64,000 bases of DNA. It comes from an uncultured Lachnospiraceae bacterium. GTDB lineage: Bacteria > Bacillota > Clostridia > Lachnospirales > Lachnospiraceae. Position 1 is the stretch's first letter; each line of letters opens with the position of its first letter. The notes under the pieces are model-generated. The model was not told where the DNA came from. It saw only the letters and a program-made list of their open reading frames with translations, and did not search any database. The stretch covers positions 62,001 through 126,000 of the forward strand of contig CAKRHP010000008.1 of the NCBI GenBank assembly GCA_934339135.1, given 5' to 3'. The translations under genes and the position numbers were made by a program. Positions 46,419 through 54,378 of the stretch are shown here, piece by piece.

Positions 46419-47009
46419 ATGCAGGAGAGAAAAGCGGAGATCAGCCGTGTCACCGGCGAGACAAATGTTCATATTTCCCTTGATCTGGACGGAACAGGAA
46501 AGGCACAGATCCATACAGGGATTGGTTTTTTCGATCATATGCTTAACAGCTTTGCAAGGCACGGTCTGTTTGATCTGACAGTGGATGTGCAGGGAGATCT
46601 GGAGGTGGATTCCCATCATACCATCGAGGATACCGGTATTGTGCTGGGACAGGCGATCCGGCAGGCGGTAGGAGACAAGAAGGGCATCCGCAGATTTGGT
46701 GACTGCATGTTGCCTATGGATGAGACATTGATGCTCTGTGCCCTTGATCTTTCCGGCAGACCATATCTGAAGTTTTATATGCCTCTCACGGTTCCGAAGG
46801 TTGGAGATTTCGATACCGAGATGGTGCATGAGTTTTTCTATGCGGTCAGCTACGGTGCGGAAATGAATCTGCATTTAAAAATGTTAGATGGAGAAAATAA
46901 TCATCATATCATTGAAGCGGCCTTTAAAGCCTTTGCAAAGGCACTGGATCAGGCAACGCAGTATGATGACAGGATACAGGAGGTGCTTTCCACCAAGGGA
47001 AGCTTATAA
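46419..47009 (+). CDS. hisB: Imidazoleglycerol-phosphate dehydratase
   Basis: The 196 residues are a monofunctional HisB with the metal-binding motifs GIGFFDHMLNSFARHG, DSHHTIEDTGI, MPMDETLM-like (LPMDETLMLCALD) and NNHHIIEAAFKAFA. The enzyme dehydrates imidazoleglycerol phosphate to imidazoleacetol phosphate. Start ATG behind AAGGAGG. Confidence 0.97.
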   Translation: MQERKAEISRVTGETNVHISLDLDGTGKAQIHTGIGFFDHMLNSFARHGLFDLTVDVQGDLEVDSHHTIEDTGIVLGQAIRQAVGDKKGIRRFGDCMLPMDETLMLCALDLSGRPYLKFYMPLTVPKVGDFDTEMVHEFFYAVSYGAEMNLHLKMLDGENNHHIIEAAFKAFAKALDQATQYDDRIQEVLSTKGSL

Positions 47010-47070
47010 AGAATCCTTTTGAGATGATCGTGTTTGATGTTTCAAAAGCAGACAGAAAGGCGTTTATTTT

Positions 47071-48333
47071 ATGAGTCAGAAAAAGATAATACCATTTATC
47101 AATGGGGAGAATGAATTGTCCTCCAGCATCGTCAGTCTGGCGGATAAATATTCCTGCGAGGGGGCAGACAGCCTTTACTTGTACAATTATACCGGAGATG
47201 AGGCTTCCCACGAGGAGTTTCTTTATACGCTGAGAGCCATTGAGAAGGATATTGACATTCCTTTTATTGCAGGCGTTCATGTGAACCGCTTTGAGGATGC
47301 CAAGAAAGCACTTTATACCGGGGCGTCCCGTATCGTGATGCGTCGTGCGGTACTTCCGGTGGAGAAGGAGCTGCAGGAGATCACCTCACGTTTTGACAGG
47401 GATAAGCTCGCCATTGAGATCGATATGCAGAGAGATCCTCATACCGCAGAGCAGTTAAATCAATATTATGATATGGGCTTCGGTATGATCATCCTGAAGC
47501 ATGTGGATGTGACAGAGAAACTGAAGCAGGCGGTATCCGGATGTAAGGCAGAGATTATGATCCGTGACGGGCTGATCCGGAATGATCTGGCAGAGCTTAT
47601 GAGTCTGGAGCATGTGGAAAGTGTATCTACGAATTACTTCGAAGAGAAAGATATTTATAAAGCAAAGAGAGCACTGAAGAGCCAGGGGATTGATGTGGCT
47701 GTCTTTGAGACATCCATTGACTTTGCGGATTTCAAGCTGATGGACAATGGGCTGATCCCGGCGGTTGTTCAGGATTACCGTACCAACGAGGTTCTGATGG
47801 TGGCATATATGAATGAGGAATCCTTCCGTCATACGCTGGAGACCGGCAAAATGACATATTACAGCCGCAGTCGTCAGGAGCTCTGGTGCAAGGGAGATAC
47901 CTCCGGTCATTATCAGTATGTGAAAAAGCTGATGATCGACTGTGACAATGATACGATCCTCGCAAAGGTACGCCAGATCGGGGCAGCATGCCATACCGGC
48001 AACCGAAGCTGCTTCTATCGGGAGCTTGCCAGCAGAGATTATGTAGATACCAATCCTTTGACGGTGCTGACCGAGGATTATGATGTGATCCGGAACCGCA
48101 AGGAGCATCCAAAGGAGGGTTCTTATACCAACTATCTTTTCGATAAGGGCATTGACAAGATCCTCAAAAAGTGCGGAGAGGAGGCAACGGAAATGGTGAT
48201 CGCTGCCAAGAATCCGGACGCAGAGGAGTTAAAATATGAGATTGCAGATCTGCTTTATCATACCATGGTATTGATGGTAGAATGTGGTCTTGACTGGAAT
48301 GATGTAATGAAAGAGTTAGTCAACAGGCGGTAA
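47071..48333 (+). CDS. hisIE: HisA/HisF-like barrel fused to phosphoribosyl-AMP cyclohydrolase and phosphoribosyl-ATP pyrophosphatase
   Basis: The 420 residues are about twice the length of a normal HisIE. Residues 210-330 are HisI ([33 protein letters not shown], then zinc ligands in CDNDT and [10 protein letters not shown]). Residues 330-420 are HisE ([20 protein letters not shown]). The first 205 residues read like a HisA/HisF (beta-alpha)8 barrel ([53 protein letters not shown]) but lack the usual N-terminal catalytic Asp/Lys signature, so the barrel is probably degenerate. Whether it binds a pathway intermediate or is a relic is not known. Confidence 0.93.
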   Translation: MSQKKIIPFINGENELSSSIVSLADKYSCEGADSLYLYNYTGDEASHEEFLYTLRAIEKDIDIPFIAGVHVNRFEDAKKALYTGASRIVMRRAVLPVEKELQEITSRFDRDKLAIEIDMQRDPHTAEQLNQYYDMGFGMIILKHVDVTEKLKQAVSGCKAEIMIRDGLIRNDLAELMSLEHVESVSTNYFEEKDIYKAKRALKSQGIDVAVFETSIDFADFKLMDNGLIPAVVQDYRTNEVLMVAYMNEESFRHTLETGKMTYYSRSRQELWCKGDTSGHYQYVKKLMIDCDNDTILAKVRQIGAACHTGNRSCFYRELASRDYVDTNPLTVLTEDYDVIRNRKEHPKEGSYTNYLFDKGIDKILKKCGEEATEMVIAAKNPDAEELKYEIADLLYHTMVLMVECGLDWNDVMKELVNRR

Positions 48334-48361
48334 GCAACATGGACAGAAAGGAGGAATAGAT

Positions 48362-48526
48362 ATGATTCCTGCATTTTTAGCAAAGTCCCTTGCGGATCTT
48401 ACATTCGGAGGTGCATTTCTCTGGTATTTCATCAAGGCATTGGTCAGTATGGCGGTAGCATATGCTGCAATCCTGCTGGGAATCCGCTGGCGTAAGTCAA
48501 AGAACGCCAAGGCATCGGAGCAGTAA
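48362..48526 (+). CDS. Small single-helix membrane peptide, 54 residues
   Basis: A strong AAGGAGGAATAG site precedes the ATG at 48362. The 54 residues start MIPAFLAKSLADLTFGG, continue with one hydrophobic helix (about residues 20-42) and end in a basic tail (WRKSKNAKASEQ). The reading frame lies cleanly between the hisIE stop and the CYTH gene on the same strand, and the spacing suggests co-transcription. I do not recognise a family. It could be a translated stress peptide or a partner of a membrane enzyme. Confidence 0.7.
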   Translation: MIPAFLAKSLADLTFGGAFLWYFIKALVSMAVAYAAILLGIRWRKSKNAKASEQ

Positions 48527-48555
48527 GGTCTTGCTTTTAACAGGAGAATACACAA

Positions 48556-49059
48556 ATGGAAATCGAAAAAAAGTTTCTGCTCCGGAGGCTGCCGGAGGAG
48601 CTTGACGGGTATCCGGTCAGACATATGGAACAGGGGTATCTCTGCACAGATCCCGTGATCCGTATCCGGAAAAGCAATGACCGGTATATTCTTACCTACA
48701 AGTCACGGATGGGACTTGAGGGACAGAATGATCAGGGTGTCCGGGTTAATCAGGAGGTGGAGGTTCCGCTGAATCAGAGCGGTTATGAGCATCTCAGAGA
48801 GAAAACGGACGGCAATCTGATCCGCAAGGACCGCTATATTATCCCGCTGCCGGACGGACATACCGGAGAACTGGATATTTTTCATGGAGTGCTGGAGGGG
48901 CTTGTCTTTATTGAGGTAGAGTTTGCGGACAGCCGGGATGCAAAGGACTTTATCCCGCCGGATTGGTTTGGGGACAATGTCAGTGATGACCACAGGTATT
49001 CCAACAGTTATTTATCAACATGTAAGGATTTATCAGCGTTTTCTATTGGAAAATGCTGA
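48556..49059 (+). CDS. CYTH-domain protein
   Basis: The 167 residues start with the diagnostic EIEKKFLL signature. The alternating basic/acidic strands expected of the triphosphate tunnel follow: VIRIRKSNDRYILTYKS, VNQEVEVPLNQ, LIRKDRYIIPLPDGHTGELD, and VFIEVEFADSRDA. Family members bind triphosphate with divalent metal and act as tripolyphosphatases, thiamine triphosphatases or adenylate cyclases. No neighbour indicates which. A motif in its 3' end is repeated before nfnA. Confidence 0.92.
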   Translation: MEIEKKFLLRRLPEELDGYPVRHMEQGYLCTDPVIRIRKSNDRYILTYKSRMGLEGQNDQGVRVNQEVEVPLNQSGYEHLREKTDGNLIRKDRYIIPLPDGHTGELDIFHGVLEGLVFIEVEFADSRDAKDFIPPDWFGDNVSDDHRYSNSYLSTCKDLSAFSIGKC

Positions 49060-49100
49060 TGATATAAATTGGCGTTTTCTATGAAATTCTCTATAGAAAA
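49036..49100 (+). promoter_or_regulatory. Repeated TTTTCTAT elements and putative promoter of nfnAB
   Basis: TTGGCG (49069-49074) and TATAGA (49092-49097), spaced by 17, form a candidate promoter. GCGTTTTCTAT occurs at 49036-49046 and 49072-49082, and the inverse ATAGAAAA at 49093-49100, so one repeat pair brackets the -10. This could be an operator. Confidence 0.45.
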
Positions 49101-49132
49101 GGCTGTATCACACAAGAAAATGGAGGCTCATT

Positions 49133-50011
49133 ATGTTTAAAATTCTAAAAAAAGAGTATCTTGCCAACAATATCTGGCTTATGGATATTGAGGCACCCAG
49201 AGTGGCAAAGCACTGTCAGCCCGGACAGTTTGTCATTGTAAAAATGGATGAGGAAGGAGAGCGTATTCCACTGACTGTCTGCGATTATGACAGGGAAAAG
49301 GGGACAGTTACCATCGTTTTTCAGACGGTAGGAGCTTCCACAATGGAGATGGCAGAATATGAGGTCGGAGAGAGCTTTGAGGATTTCGTAGGTCCTCTCG
49401 GATGCCCTTCTGAGCTGATCGAGATGCCATTAGACGAGTTAAAGAAGGAAAAGATCCTGTTCGTCTGCGGTGGTGTTGGTACCGCACCGGTTTATCCACA
49501 GGTAAAATGGATGAAGGAGCACGGTGTGGATGTGGATGTTATCATCGGTGCCAGAACAAAGGATATCCTGATCCTTGAGGATGAGATGCGTAAGGTTGCA
49601 GCAAATCTTTACATTGCAACAGATGATGGTTCCTATGAGTTCAAGGGAAATGGCTGTGACAAGATCAAGGATCTTTATGCACAGGGAAAGAGCTACACCA
49701 AGGTCGTAGCGATCGGACCAATGATCATGATGAAATTTGTCTGCCTGCTCACAAAGGAAATGAATATTCCTACGATTGTCAGCATGAACCCGATCATGGT
49801 AGACGGAACCGGTATGTGTGGAGCTTGCCGTCTGCAGGTTGGTGACGAGATCAAGTTTGCCTGTGTAGATGGACCGGAGTTTGACGGTCATCTGGTAGAT
49901 TTTGATCAGGCAATGAAGCGTCAGGCTATGTACAAGACCGAGGAAGGCCGTGCAAAGCTGAAATTCGAGGAAGGCGACACACATCACGGCGGATGTGGCC
50001 AGTGTCACTAA
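49133..50011 (+). CDS. nfnA: Ferredoxin-NADP(H) oxidoreductase subunit A (NfnA-like FAD/NAD-binding protein)
   Basis: The 292 residues have a ferredoxin-reductase fold: an FAD-binding barrel (VAKHCQPGQFVIVKM, ERIPLTVCD), an NAD-binding domain (ILFVCGGVGTAPVYPQVK) and a C-terminal [2Fe-2S] site in GTGMCGACRLQVGDEIKFACVDGPEF. This is the PyrK/sulfide-dehydrogenase-like family. With the next gene it makes the heterodimer that, in Clostridium and Thermotoga, couples NADPH, NADH and ferredoxin by flavin bifurcation. A glutamate-synthase-related role is less likely without GltB. Confidence 0.9.
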   Translation: MFKILKKEYLANNIWLMDIEAPRVAKHCQPGQFVIVKMDEEGERIPLTVCDYDREKGTVTIVFQTVGASTMEMAEYEVGESFEDFVGPLGCPSELIEMPLDELKKEKILFVCGGVGTAPVYPQVKWMKEHGVDVDVIIGARTKDILILEDEMRKVAANLYIATDDGSYEFKGNGCDKIKDLYAQGKSYTKVVAIGPMIMMKFVCLLTKEMNIPTIVSMNPIMVDGTGMCGACRLQVGDEIKFACVDGPEFDGHLVDFDQAMKRQAMYKTEEGRAKLKFEEGDTHHGGCGQCH

Positions 50012-50124
50012 GACCGGATGGGCTTCAGAATGGTTCCAATAGAAAGGAATCCGGTGAAGATGTTCACTGTCATAAAGAGATCAAACAGAAACTATGAAAA
50101 TCGCATGCAGAAATGAGGATAGAT

Positions 50125-51513
50125 ATGGAAGTAGATGTTATGAAGAGAATTCCTGTCAGAGAGCAGGATCCAAAGGTACGTGCCACAAACTTCGATGAGG
50201 TTTGTCTGGGATATAATAAAGAAGAGGCAATGGCAGAGGCAACACGCTGTCTGCAGTGTAAGAATCCACGTTGTGTTCAGGGATGTCCTGTAAATATTGA
50301 TATTCCTGGATTTATTAAGGAAGTGGGAGAAGATAATGTAGCCGGTGCTTATAAGGTGATCAGCAAATATTCCGCACTTCCTGCTGTCTGTGGCCGTGTA
50401 TGTCCGCAGGAGAGCCAGTGTGAGTCCAAGTGTGTTCGCGGTATCAAGGGTGATGCCGTTTCCATCGGTAAGCTGGAGCGTTATGTGGCTGATACTGCAA
50501 GAGAGCAGGGCATCAAGCCGGAGCCTGCTACAGAGAAGAAGGGCAAGAAGGTTGCTGTGATCGGTTCCGGTCCTGCAGGTCTGACCTGTGCCGGTGATCT
50601 GGCAAAGCTTGGCTATGATGTGACGATTTTTGAGGCACTTCATAAGGCCGGTGGTGTTCTTTCCTACGGAATCCCTGAGTTCCGTCTGCCAAAGGATCGT
50701 GTCGTAGCGGCTGAGGTAGAGAATGTAAAGGCACTTGGTGTAAAGATCGAGACAAATGTTGTTATCGGTAAGGCAACAACGATTGACGAGCTTCTGAATG
50801 ACGAAGGCTTTGATGCGGTATTTGTTGGTTCCGGAGCAGGTCTTCCGAGATTCATGGGTATTCCGGGTGAGAATGCCAACGGTGTATTCTCTGCAAACGA
50901 GTACCTGACCAGAAGTAACCTGATGAAAGCTTTTGATGATAAATATGATACACCGATCATCGCCGGCAAGAAGGTTGCTGTCGTTGGTGGTGGTAACGTA
51001 GCAATGGATGCAGCAAGAACAGCACTTCGTCTGGGCGCTGAGGTTCATATCGTATATCGTCGTAGTGAGGAAGAGCTTCCTGCCAGAGTGGAAGAGGTAC
51101 ATCATGCAAAAGAAGAGGGTATCGTATTTGATCTTCTCACAAATCCGACAGAGATTCTTGTAGACGAGAATGGAAGCGTAAAGGGAATGACGTGTATCCG
51201 TATGGAGCTTGGTGAGCCGGATGAGTCAGGCAGAAGAAGACCTGTGGAGATCGCAGGCTCTGAGTTTACCCTTGACGTAGATACCGTTATCATGTCTTTG
51301 GGTACCAGCCCGAACCCACTGATCTCATCTACCACAAAGGGACTGGAGATCAACAAGAGAAAGTGTATCATTGCGGAGGAAGAAAACGGACAGACCACGA
51401 AGGAAGGCGTATATGCCGGTGGTGATGCCGTAACAGGTGCCGCAACCGTAATCCTTGCAATGGGTGCCGGTAAGGCAGCAGCAAAGGGAATTGATGAGTT
51501 CCTGAGCAAATAA
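50125..51513 (+). CDS. nfnB: Ferredoxin-NADP(H) oxidoreductase subunit B (GltD/NfnB-like)
   Basis: The ATG at 50125 follows GAGGATAGAT, giving 462 residues. The N-terminus has two [4Fe-4S] clusters (CLQCKNPRCVQGCPVNID and VCGRVCPQESQCESKC), then two Rossmann folds: FAD motif VAVIGSGPAGLTCAGDLAKL and NADPH motif VAVVGGGNVAMDAARTALRL, with GGDAVTGAATVILAMGAGK at the end. Similar proteins are labelled glutamate synthase small subunit, but the adjacent nfnA-type partner favours Nfn. A hairpin follows. Confidence 0.9.
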   Translation: MEVDVMKRIPVREQDPKVRATNFDEVCLGYNKEEAMAEATRCLQCKNPRCVQGCPVNIDIPGFIKEVGEDNVAGAYKVISKYSALPAVCGRVCPQESQCESKCVRGIKGDAVSIGKLERYVADTAREQGIKPEPATEKKGKKVAVIGSGPAGLTCAGDLAKLGYDVTIFEALHKAGGVLSYGIPEFRLPKDRVVAAEVENVKALGVKIETNVVIGKATTIDELLNDEGFDAVFVGSGAGLPRFMGIPGENANGVFSANEYLTRSNLMKAFDDKYDTPIIAGKKVAVVGGGNVAMDAARTALRLGAEVHIVYRRSEEELPARVEEVHHAKEEGIVFDLLTNPTEILVDENGSVKGMTCIRMELGEPDESGRRRPVEIAGSEFTLDVDTVIMSLGTSPNPLISSTTKGLEINKRKCIIAEEENGQTTKEGVYAGGDAVTGAATVILAMGAGKAAAKGIDEFLSK

Positions 51514-51575
51514 TGAAATATAGTTCTGTGGCTGAGTAAGCTGTGACTTACTTGAAATGGAATATAACAATATGG

Positions 51576-51610
51576 ACTCCCGGTTGCCGGAAATGGTGAC
51601 CGGGAGTTTC
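51576..51610 (+). terminator. Hairpin terminator after nfnB
   Basis: ACTCCCGGT (51576-51584) pairs perfectly with ACCGGGAGT (51599-51607). The T-run is only TTT, followed by CATATTT, so strength is moderate. Confidence 0.65.
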
Positions 51611-51712
51611 ATATTTAGTGTATAGGAAAATGCTCGTCTTTTTTAACAATTTTCTGACTTTCTGAAGAATATATGATATTACATTCGTCTTTATGGACAG
51701 GCATTTATACGG

Positions 51713-51742
51713 CTGATAAAATTAAGATATGGTATTTATCAG
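51713..51742. promoter_or_regulatory. Inverted repeat upstream of the ABC-2 operon
   Basis: CTGATAAA (51713-51720) and TTTATCAG (51735-51742) are perfect inverted copies 14 bases apart, 31 bases before the first gene. They could bind a dimeric regulator or form a leader hairpin. I see no clear sigma-A promoter in the 160 AT-rich bases upstream. Confidence 0.45.
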
Positions 51743-51772
51743 TTATGGGAAATTGTAAAGGAGGGTGAGGCA

Positions 51773-53269
51773 ATGAAATTACGACAAAAGTTACTTACCG
51801 GTACACTTGTGTTTGTATCTATCTTAATGTGTGGGTGTTCCAAGGATGTGCAAAAGCAGAAAAAAACAGCTGAGACGGAAACTGCCGGGAGTGAAACAGC
51901 CGGGACGGCTGACAAGGCAGATATTAAGGAACGTCTGGTTTCCGCATCGTCGTCGGATATTGTCTGGACTATATCTGATGATGTCGATGTGAATGAAACG
52001 TATTTGAAATATTTCAACGAAAAATTAAGGGAAGACGGATATAACTTTCGTCTCAAATTTCAATATTTAAAGGAAGATGAGTATGATCGTGAGATTCGTC
52101 AGGTATTAAAGGATGGATCAACGGATATTGCATTAGCAGGTCAAAATACAGATGAAAGAAACTATGTGACAGAATTATGCAGAGATAATCTTTTGATGTG
52201 TTTAGACGGACAGATGAACGATAAAAGCGAATTATATGGCGCCTTTGAAGATCCTCTGTGGAAATCAGTAGAGGTGGACGGCCGGATCTATACAGTGCCA
52301 AACGGTATTTTTGCAGACGGAAAATATTGCATTGTCTTTAATGAAGATGTGCTTGGGAAAAAGGCAGCCGGTTTTAATGGAGATATTTTATCGGTCAACC
52401 AATATTTATCCAAAAATAAAACGGACAAGGACAAGCTTTTATTTGATCTGTCTCTTGAAGATTTTGCCGGTATTTTGGGTGGAAATATCGATTACGGCAT
52501 GTATTTTGACGGAAAAACAGAAACGATATCAACGGTATTTGAAAATTCCAAGATATATCAACTGGAAAAGCTGTTTTATGATCTGAATAAAGCCGGGCAG
52601 ATCAATGAGCTTTGTGCTTTTCACCAAAGCAGCGATGATCAGGACAAGATAAAAGAGCTGATCGAAAAGAAAGAGTTTGCGATTTTATTGACAAAGAGAA
52701 CGGAGACGATAGATTCTTTAGACGGCGTATCCGTTTATGATCTGGATTTTACGGTAAATTTTGAACGGAATGGTGGAACGACAGGGATTTGTGAAAAAAG
52801 TAACAAGAAAGAAAATGCGTTACAGTTATTGACCTTATTGTATACCAGAGACGATTATACAAGGCTCCTGCTGTATGGAAAAGAGGGGAAGGATTATACT
52901 GTAGAAAACGGAAGAGTTGTCAGTGATAAAGGTGGCAGTTACAGTTTAGTGGATGTACTGGGGCTGTTCCGGGGCTCCCTGCCGACAGAAGATGAGACCG
53001 TTTACTACAAAAACATCAGAAAACAAAAGGAGAAGCTGTACCGTTCCCAAAACTGTCAGACTTCAAGATTTGCCGGGTTTCAACTGGATTTCAGAAAATT
53101 TAAGGATGTAGGTGCTTATGCAGATGCGGGAAATGAATATTATGATATCTGGAAAAAGAACACATTTCCGGAGGAATATGAGACCGTCAAGAAAACAGTA
53201 GCCGGGAAGCAAAAGAAACTGTTAAAGGAAGTGAGGAGACAATATGAAACATGGAAAAAGAATATCTAA
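51773..53269 (+). CDS. Extracellular solute-binding-like lipoprotein
   Basis: The 498 residues start behind AAAGGAGGGTGAGG. A lipoprotein signal ends in SILMCGC with lipidated Cys22, followed by a K/T/E-rich linker. The mature protein has family 1 solute-binding features: GSTDIALAGQNTDERNY, DPLWKSVEVDGRIYTVPNGI, FNEDVLGKKAAGF and a C-terminal helix repeating YETVKKTVAGKQKK. Such proteins normally deliver sugars or peptides to import permeases. Here the linked permease is of the ABC-2 (export-type) class, so the role is probably different. The last 26 bases overlap the next gene. Confidence 0.82.
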   Translation: MKLRQKLLTGTLVFVSILMCGCSKDVQKQKKTAETETAGSETAGTADKADIKERLVSASSSDIVWTISDDVDVNETYLKYFNEKLREDGYNFRLKFQYLKEDEYDREIRQVLKDGSTDIALAGQNTDERNYVTELCRDNLLMCLDGQMNDKSELYGAFEDPLWKSVEVDGRIYTVPNGIFADGKYCIVFNEDVLGKKAAGFNGDILSVNQYLSKNKTDKDKLLFDLSLEDFAGILGGNIDYGMYFDGKTETISTVFENSKIYQLEKLFYDLNKAGQINELCAFHQSSDDQDKIKELIEKKEFAILLTKRTETIDSLDGVSVYDLDFTVNFERNGGTTGICEKSNKKENALQLLTLLYTRDDYTRLLLYGKEGKDYTVENGRVVSDKGGSYSLVDVLGLFRGSLPTEDETVYYKNIRKQKEKLYRSQNCQTSRFAGFQLDFRKFKDVGAYADAGNEYYDIWKKNTFPEEYETVKKTVAGKQKKLLKEVRRQYETWKKNI

Positions 53270-54374
53270 GGGAATCCTGATTGTCTGTGGGGTGTGTCTT
53301 GTACTTGTGGCGGGAGTCGTTTTCGTGATCTCCTTTTTTGGCAAAAAAGAGACATCTATGCAAGATTGGTTTTGTGATGCTTCTTTTTCAAGAGCATTGT
53401 ATGGGGACAAGGGGTTGTTTGAATATGGGGACAGGGGAATTGTTTATATCGATGCAAAAACCAAAAAGGAAACCCCTATTTGTCAAAAGATTGGCTGCCA
53501 GCATAATAATGTGGATTGTGATGGATGGATTGAGAGTATCAGTCAGCTCCTGGTCGCTTTTGACGGGGAATATCTTTACTATCTGGGAAACAAGGATGAA
53601 GGAGATGATTGGAAAAGTTTGGATCTGGTTCGCTGCAATCCGGATGGGACAAATCGTATGCTGTTGCATACTTTTCGGGAGATGCAGTCTGCAACAGCGG
53701 TATGCTGCCGGGATGGGTGTCTGTATGTGGCATATCGCAATGGATATGACATGAACGCCAGGGAAGAAAAGATCAATGTGGAGGCAGGCATTCGTATCTA
53801 TGATTTTGAAAAGGACACAGAAAAAACGCTTTATCATTCTACCAGTGTTGACAACCGAATATCATCACTGGATGTGAGGGATGGCATGGTTTGTTTTTCT
53901 CACACGTTATGTGATCTGAGTGAAAAGGAGATCATAGAAAAGAAAGATGATGTAAAATTGAAGCATACCTTCACTTATCTGGAATTTCTCAAAGGAAAAG
54001 AAAAAAGAGTTCTTTCAAAAAATCCTACTTCTGCCGTGCTGGGGGTAGCAATGGGAAAGGATGTTATTGTATTTTCCGATGAGAAGGGTATTGAAAAATA
54101 TAATATAGAAACACAAAAAACAGAATGCATTTATGCCGCAAGCCAGACAAACATGGTAAGAGCCATTGGACTTGAGAATGTGGCCTTTTTTGCAGTTTCT
54201 GATGATAAAACCCAGAAGAACACCTATTATCAGATGGAGAATTTTGGAAAGCCGCAAAAAATGGGCACCTCGTCAGATCTTATTTTCCAGATGTCCAAAG
54301 ACTCAATTTACGGAATGAACAAGGATGGAATGGTGTACCGAAAAAACGATTTAGCCAAAATTGCGGGGAGTTGA
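53244..54374 (+). CDS. Membrane-anchored beta-propeller-like protein
   Basis: The 376-residue protein overlaps the previous gene by 26 bases. An N-terminal anchor helix (about 9-32) is followed by an external domain made of repeated strands of the type FDGEYLYYLGNKDEG, RDGCLYVAYRNGYD, DGMVCFSHTLCD, ending EDSIYGMNKDGMVYRK-like (SKDSIYGMNKDGMV). The repeat spacing of about 45-55 residues suggests a six- to seven-bladed propeller of the DUF5050 type. The motif CQKIGCQHNNVDC near residue 75 recurs in similar clostridial proteins as I remember them. The stop is six bases before the permease start. Confidence 0.72.
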   Translation: MKHGKRISKGILIVCGVCLVLVAGVVFVISFFGKKETSMQDWFCDASFSRALYGDKGLFEYGDRGIVYIDAKTKKETPICQKIGCQHNNVDCDGWIESISQLLVAFDGEYLYYLGNKDEGDDWKSLDLVRCNPDGTNRMLLHTFREMQSATAVCCRDGCLYVAYRNGYDMNAREEKINVEAGIRIYDFEKDTEKTLYHSTSVDNRISSLDVRDGMVCFSHTLCDLSEKEIIEKKDDVKLKHTFTYLEFLKGKEKRVLSKNPTSAVLGVAMGKDVIVFSDEKGIEKYNIETQKTECIYAASQTNMVRAIGLENVAFFAVSDDKTQKNTYYQMENFGKPQKMGTSSDLIFQMSKDSIYGMNKDGMVYRKNDLAKIAGS

Positions 54375-54378
54375 TGTC

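Noticed and set aside
50092..51105. A 337-codon open frame on the minus strand inside nfnB
   Set aside because: Low-complexity antisense product of a well-supported gene with clear FAD and NADPH motifs on the plus strand.
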